A stretch of 8,800 nucleotides of DNA from Desulfobacterales bacterium (GTDB lineage: Bacteria; Desulfobacterota; Desulfobacteria; Desulfobacterales; C00003060): assembly GCA_030668505.1 (NCBI GenBank), contig DAOUTV010000051.1:1-8800 (forward strand), written 5' to 3'. The translations under genes and the position numbers were made by a program. Below the pieces are notes generated by a model that was not told the DNA's origin, did not search any database, and saw nothing but the letters and a program-made list of their open reading frames with translations. Below, piece by piece: positions 5,542 to 8,800 of the stretch. Position 1 is the stretch's first letter. Each line of letters opens with the position of its first letter.

Positions 5542-6117
5542 TTACTGGAGAATATTCATACCCCTGTAAATGTATTGAAATCCGGAAACCATGGTCATGC
5601 CGGCCGCAAACCAAAATAGTGGCCCTTGAAGCTCAGCCAACCTCGGGGCCTGATTACCAATCAGAACTGCAAGCACACTGGCCAGCTGTGCCACGGTTGT
5701 GATCTTGCTGAGGATGGATGGCACCGGTTGAAACTCGCGACCCGTCATAATAAAAAGAGCAATCCCAAACAGGATCAGAACATCCCGTGTAATAACTATG
5801 ACAGCCAGCCAGCTCGGAACCAGTTCCTGAATAGCTAACGTCACAAATGCGGTTGTCAATAAAAGCTTGTCGGCTGCCGGGTCCAAGTAGGCCCCCAATG
5901 TGGTCTTCTGATGGAATAGACGGGCTATAAGCCCGTCTATTCCATCACTTAGTGCAGCAATTGCAAAGACCAACAAGGCGAGACCGAAGAAGTGTTTGAT
6001 CAAAAATATGGCAAAGAGTGGCGTCAACAGGATACGGAGAAGCGTCAATGTGTTGGGAATGTTAATAGGGATTGAACGCTTCACGGTTAGTGTGCCTGAT
6101 CGCGCTTCTGGTTCCAT
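5542..6117 (-). CDS. pgsA: CDP-diacylglycerol-glycerol-3-phosphate phosphatidyltransferase
   Basis: Inner-membrane CDP-alcohol phosphatidyltransferase that most likely makes phosphatidylglycerol phosphate from CDP-diacylglycerol and glycerol 3-phosphate, the first step to PG and cardiolipin. The family signature D-G-x2-A-R-x8-G-x3-D-x3-D is complete in DGIDGLIARLF (from about residue 61) and LGAYLDPAADK. The N-terminus PNTLTLLRILLTPLFA is typical of PgsA, and several hydrophobic segments follow (about 35-55, 87-122, 138-155, 167-182). The 191-residue length is normal. The ATG at 6117 overlaps the end of the upstream FecR-like gene by 31 bases; a GTG at 6084, just past that gene's stop, is an alternative start giving a more usual N-terminus. 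A CMP-forming cardiolipin synthase of the same superfamily cannot be excluded. Confidence 0.88.
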   Translation of the reverse strand: MEPEARSGTLTVKRSIPINIPNTLTLLRILLTPLFAIFLIKHFFGLALLVFAIAALSDGIDGLIARLFHQKTTLGAYLDPAADKLLLTTAFVTLAIQELVPSWLAVIVITRDVLILFGIALFIMTGREFQPVPSILSKITTVAQLASVLAVLIGNQAPRLAELQGPLFWFAAGMTMVSGFQYIYRGMNILQ

Positions 6118-6854
6118 CGAACCCAGTCATTGGCATCAACCCCGGGATCAAAGCGAAAGGGTTTTGAGACCGTACCATCCGGCAGGACAGCAATCTGTTG
6201 CATAGCTCGAACGATATAAGTCCACTCCTGCACAGTAACAGGACGTGGGCCCTTAACCGGATGAGGTCCTTCTACTCTCGTTGGTTCGGCAACCTTAAGG
6301 GGCCTGTCGGCCGTTTTTGGGGGGCCGCTCACATGGACTTCGCCCCAGTAAACCTTAACGTCAACAGAAGTGTCCGGATTCACGTTCATCCGGTAGGTGG
6401 TTCCCCTAATACCAGCTACGGCATTCTCGGCTGAAACCTGAAACCTTCCTTGGCCCCCTACCAGCCCAGCAACCTTTGCCCAGGTCTTACCCAATGCCAA
6501 GTGTAACTCAATATCCCGCTGTTTGGCTTGTTCATTATAGCCAACTGAAATCAACTCAAAGGTTGTCTTTTCGTCAAAACGTAGAAAGCTCCCATCAGGC
6601 ATAGCCAATTCGATTCTGGTCTTATCTCCGGTAGTCACGCTATCCCCGTGGCGCAGAAGATCACCTTCTCTCAAAGGTTGTCTAAGATTGGCTTTCTTGC
6701 GAAAGAGGTCGGCATTGCCTTCAATCAGGGTCACTGTGGCCTCCCCCTCTTCCATTTCAACGATTTCTGGTTCGTCGGCAAGGCCTATTGCGGCCATAGA
6801 GAGAAGTATCAGTGCAACCAGAGCAAGAAGGATTAGCGCACATTTATTTTTCAT
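6087..6854 (-). CDS. Secreted FecR-domain protein
   Basis: Exported protein of 255 residues with a periplasmic FecR-like domain. The N-terminus MKNKCALILLALVALILLSM is a signal peptide, likely cut after AAIGLA (about 26). The FecR domain covers roughly 35-175: EGDLLRHGDSVTTGDKTRIELAMPDGS, then FLRFDEKTTFEL, LGKTWAKVAG and the signature AENAVAGIRGTTYRMNV, with VYWGEVHVSG. A proline-rich segment (PHPVKGPRPVTVQEW) and a short C-terminal tail follow. Unlike true FecR sigma regulators it has no anti-sigma segment or TonB-dependent receptor nearby, so a structural or sensing role in the envelope is more likely than iron-citrate signalling. The ATG at 6854 has GAGG 8 bases upstream; the frame is open to 6905 but the signal peptide fixes the start. 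It follows the FlgT-like gene by 70 bases and overlaps pgsA. Confidence 0.88.
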   Translation of the reverse strand: MKNKCALILLALVALILLSMAAIGLADEPEIVEMEEGEATVTLIEGNADLFRKKANLRQPLREGDLLRHGDSVTTGDKTRIELAMPDGSFLRFDEKTTFELISVGYNEQAKQRDIELHLALGKTWAKVAGLVGGQGRFQVSAENAVAGIRGTTYRMNVNPDTSVDVKVYWGEVHVSGPPKTADRPLKVAEPTRVEGPHPVKGPRPVTVQEWTYIVRAMQQIAVLPDGTVSKPFRFDPGVDANDWVRWNQKRDQAH

Positions 6855-6879
6855 AGCTTGTGCCTCGTTGTTAGTTGTT

Positions 6880-6912
6880 GAGGGCTTATTATCGCCATCG
6901 ATCATTGGTCAA
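6880..6912 (-). promoter_or_regulatory. Weak candidate promoter before the FecR-like gene
   Basis: TTGACC (6912-6907) lies in the 70-base gap after the FlgT-like stop codon, followed by an AT-rich GATAATAA stretch (about 6893-6886). The spacing of 13-15 bases is short of the usual 17, so this is only a suggestion; readthrough from the gene upstream is equally plausible. Confidence 0.2.
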
Positions 6913-6924
6913 GAGGATTAACCA

Positions 6925-8241
6925 TCAATCGTTTCTTTCCGCGGGTATCAGCTCAAGCTTTACCCCTTTTTCAGAAACCTCAAAAATATTCACCCCAAGG
7001 TTCTCAAAGCGCTGCAACATCAACTCATCCGCCAAAATCTTGGGATTTCCCATGACATCCACATCCATCTTTGCTTCCCCAGCCCTGATACTGCGCAAGT
7101 ACACGTTTCTGACACCCCGAACATGTTTTCTCAGATGCGTTCTAAACCTGACAAAATCGGCATACTCTTTAATACCCTTTACAATCAATTCTACCAGAAC
7201 AGGCTGCATTGCGTCCTTGCGCCAATTGGCCACAATTTGTCTCGCGAGATCCCGCGCCACCTCTGAAGCAGAAAGGATGAGGGCCTCTGTCCCTCCAACC
7301 GTGCCATCCGAATGAGAGGCTGCCATGGTACCTTGGGAAGAAGCAATGGACATCACGCTGTCTGTCCTTATCGCACGTGTAGACACCGTTGCCTGAATGG
7401 ACTTCATGTTCACATCTGTTATGTTCTCGCTATAGCGGGCCACGGCCTTTCCTACTATGACAAGGTCGGCACCAAACTTCTTCCCCAACTCTGCCGCGTC
7501 AACATCGCTTAACTCGGAATCCACATATTCCTTTTCAGGCTTAATATCCCTGTCTATTGCTGCTCTGTCTACAATGATAAAACCCTTTCCACGCATGTGG
7601 TCTGAAAAAGCTTTTTCGGCGACAGATAACTGAGTACCAAGAGGGGTTTGTCCCCACCAGTATCGAGGTAAAGGCTCGTCGATATTCTGCTCGGACAAAA
7701 AGAACATTACCGTCGGCACATCATCACGATTCACAAGGATACCAATACGTTGAAGTTTATCTTGAATAGCATTCATTGACACGGTAGCTTGTACCACCAC
7801 ACGATAGTATAGGCCCGACCTTGACTCGGTTAGTACCTTGTAATCATGAATGAATGTGTCCGTCTGATCATAGACCTGATCGCTCAAGAGCTGAAAGTCT
7901 TGCACTACCGATTCCAGGGAAGCCACAAGACCAACCGCCTGTTCAATCACGCTCTGTAAGGCGTCTTCTATCGCCTTATCTCTAGCCCTGGCCACATCAT
8001 CACGATAAATCCTGCCTCTGCCAATGACGTCTATGGCCCTGGTTTCACCGGCCCCTTGCTTAGCTTCAAGCCCGGGCGCAGAGGACCTCTGAGCCTGTCG
8101 CTGATTTGCAGGGGCGGGGCTGGTTGAAAGGACTGGCCCCCCAAGCGGGGAGGCGTCCTGAGCCCAAGTCAAGCCGTTGGATCCGCCGGCACACCCCAGC
8201 ACTAATAAAACCAAAACAATATGATTTCTAAATTTTATCAT
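6925..8241 (-). CDS. Secreted FlgT-N-like envelope protein, possible lipoprotein
   Basis: Exported protein of 438 residues. The N-terminus MIKFRNHIVLVLLVLGCAGG is a signal peptide; VLGC at C17 could be a lipobox, though L at -2 is not ideal, and signal peptidase I cleavage near WAQ-DA is the alternative. A disordered, Pro/Ala/Gln-rich region covers about 30-68. Residues ~70-160 resemble the N-terminal domain of flagellar assembly protein T: DVIGRGRIYRDDVARARDKAIEDALQSVIEQAVG, then YYRVVVQATVSM. Next comes a segment with SVAEKAFSDHMRGKGFIIVDR and GADLVIVGKAVARY (about 195-265), like outer-membrane assembly or penicillin-binding-protein activator folds. The C-terminal ~90 residues contain a GVRNVYLRSIRAGEAKMDVDV module. 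No flagellar gene is near, so the flagellar name should not be taken as function. It lies 29 bases after the SLH gene and probably shares its transcript; no clear Shine-Dalgarno sequence precedes the ATG at 8241. Confidence 0.8.
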   Translation of the reverse strand: MIKFRNHIVLVLLVLGCAGGSNGLTWAQDASPLGGPVLSTSPAPANQRQAQRSSAPGLEAKQGAGETRAIDVIGRGRIYRDDVARARDKAIEDALQSVIEQAVGLVASLESVVQDFQLLSDQVYDQTDTFIHDYKVLTESRSGLYYRVVVQATVSMNAIQDKLQRIGILVNRDDVPTVMFFLSEQNIDEPLPRYWWGQTPLGTQLSVAEKAFSDHMRGKGFIIVDRAAIDRDIKPEKEYVDSELSDVDAAELGKKFGADLVIVGKAVARYSENITDVNMKSIQATVSTRAIRTDSVMSIASSQGTMAASHSDGTVGGTEALILSASEVARDLARQIVANWRKDAMQPVLVELIVKGIKEYADFVRFRTHLRKHVRGVRNVYLRSIRAGEAKMDVDVMGNPKILADELMLQRFENLGVNIFEVSEKGVKLELIPAERND

Positions 8242-8270
8242 AGACTATTCGAGAGATTTTTTTATCAGCC

Positions 8271-8800
8271 CTATTTTAAGGGGTTGATCACAGACTCTAA
8301 CCTGCGTATTATGAGTAATGCATCCGCACCTGAGACTGATCCCATCGGATCAAACTCGCCAGTGGCAATATCCTTGGTCTCCATAATGCCCCTTGTCGTG
8401 CATACCATTACCGCATTATAGTACGGAAGATCATTCCTTAAATCCGGGAAAGGCGACGGGCCGCCGATGTGCTTGGTGGCGAGTTCTTCATCCCCTGTTG
8501 CCTTAATCAGGATGTCTTCGATCATTATGGCATACTCGGCCCGCGCAATTTTTTGGTCGGGCTTAAAGGTGTGATCAGGATAAGGCTCTAAGCCTTTGAT
8601 GCCGTGCTCCATAACAGCCTCTATATCCGTCTTTAGCACGTGATCTGCAATATCGAGTGCTGCCGGCGTCTTGACCACCTGTTCGGTAATAAAATTCCTC
8701 TCCGGACTCTTGAACTTCGTATCGAACTCTTTTCTGGTCCTTTTTGCAAAGACCTCATCTATCTTGAGTTCTTGGATAAAAAGCGCTGCAATGTCTGCGC
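8271..8800 (-). CDS. SLH-domain protein, C-terminal part (5' end outside window)
   Basis: The frame stays open from the TAG at 8271 to the window edge (175 codons visible), so the gene begins upstream of this window; the GTG at 8678 is internal. S-layer homology repeats are seen: LDIADHVLKTDIEAVMEHGI followed by YPDHTFKPDQKIARAEYAIMI is a full SLH unit (about visible residues 57-105), and FPDLRNDLPYYNAVMVCTTRGIM with FDPMGSVSGADALLIIRRL is a second, more diverged one. Upstream, a partial unit ends in ADIAALFIQEL before a charged stretch (FAKRTRKEFDTKFKSPERN). SLH units anchor proteins to cell-wall or outer-membrane-linked polymers. It is followed after 29 bases by the FlgT-like secreted protein, suggesting a joint envelope role. 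Confidence 0.85.
   Translation of the reverse strand, partial: ADIAALFIQELKIDEVFAKRTRKEFDTKFKSPERNFITEQVVKTPAALDIADHVLKTDIEAVMEHGIKGLEPYPDHTFKPDQKIARAEYAIMIEDILIKATGDEELATKHIGGPSPFPDLRNDLPYYNAVMVCTTRGIMETKDIATGEFDPMGSVSGADALLIIRRLESVINPLK

Noticed and set aside
8271..8678. A complete 135-residue SLH protein starting at GTG 8678
   Set aside because: The frame continues open to the window edge and encodes more SLH-like sequence upstream, so this is an internal codon of a larger gene.

Overview
All recognisable genes lie on the minus strand, so transcription runs from high to low coordinates. The gene order thrS - infC - rpmI - rplT - pheS is the classic bacterial translation cluster. Together with the FlgT-like, FecR and SLH envelope proteins and the repeat-rich spacers, it suggests a Gram-negative anaerobe of the former Deltaproteobacteria (Desulfobacterota). 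That placement rests on general resemblance, not on a database search.

Layout in transcription order. (1) 8800-6087: an envelope block with the C-terminal part of an SLH-domain protein (cut by the window edge), a secreted FlgT-N-like protein and a secreted FecR-domain protein. (2) 6117-5542: a CDP-alcohol phosphatidyltransferase, probably PgsA, whose start overlaps the fecR-like gene. (3) 5444-5373: tRNA-Val(GAC) behind a good promoter. (4) 5323-5156: a thrS leader with a possible promoter and a terminator-like hairpin just before thrS. (5) 5155-3281: a ThrRS with an archaeal-type editing domain. (6) 3280-2941: a 340-base spacer with a heptad-repeat palindrome. (7) 2925-2419: infC, apparently starting at AUA. 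(8) 2418-1754: an unusually long infC-rpmI spacer holding an unlisted 34-codon membrane-peptide ORF and a dense set of inverted repeats that can form a pseudoknot. (9) 1753-1556 rpmI, 1492-1139 rplT, 998-1 pheS (only a few C-terminal residues missing).

How the parts fit: ThrRS and PheRS charge tRNAs, IF3 controls initiation, and bL35 and bL20 build the large subunit. In E. coli and Bacillus bL20 represses this operon through RNA structure next to rpmI or infC, and IF3 represses itself through a non-standard start codon. This window appears to have its own version of both: an AUA start placed behind a perfect Shine-Dalgarno sequence for infC, and a large structured leader with mutually exclusive helices before rpmI. 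The most interesting unexplained material is the infC-rpmI spacer: the small membrane-peptide ORF followed by the candidate pseudoknot.
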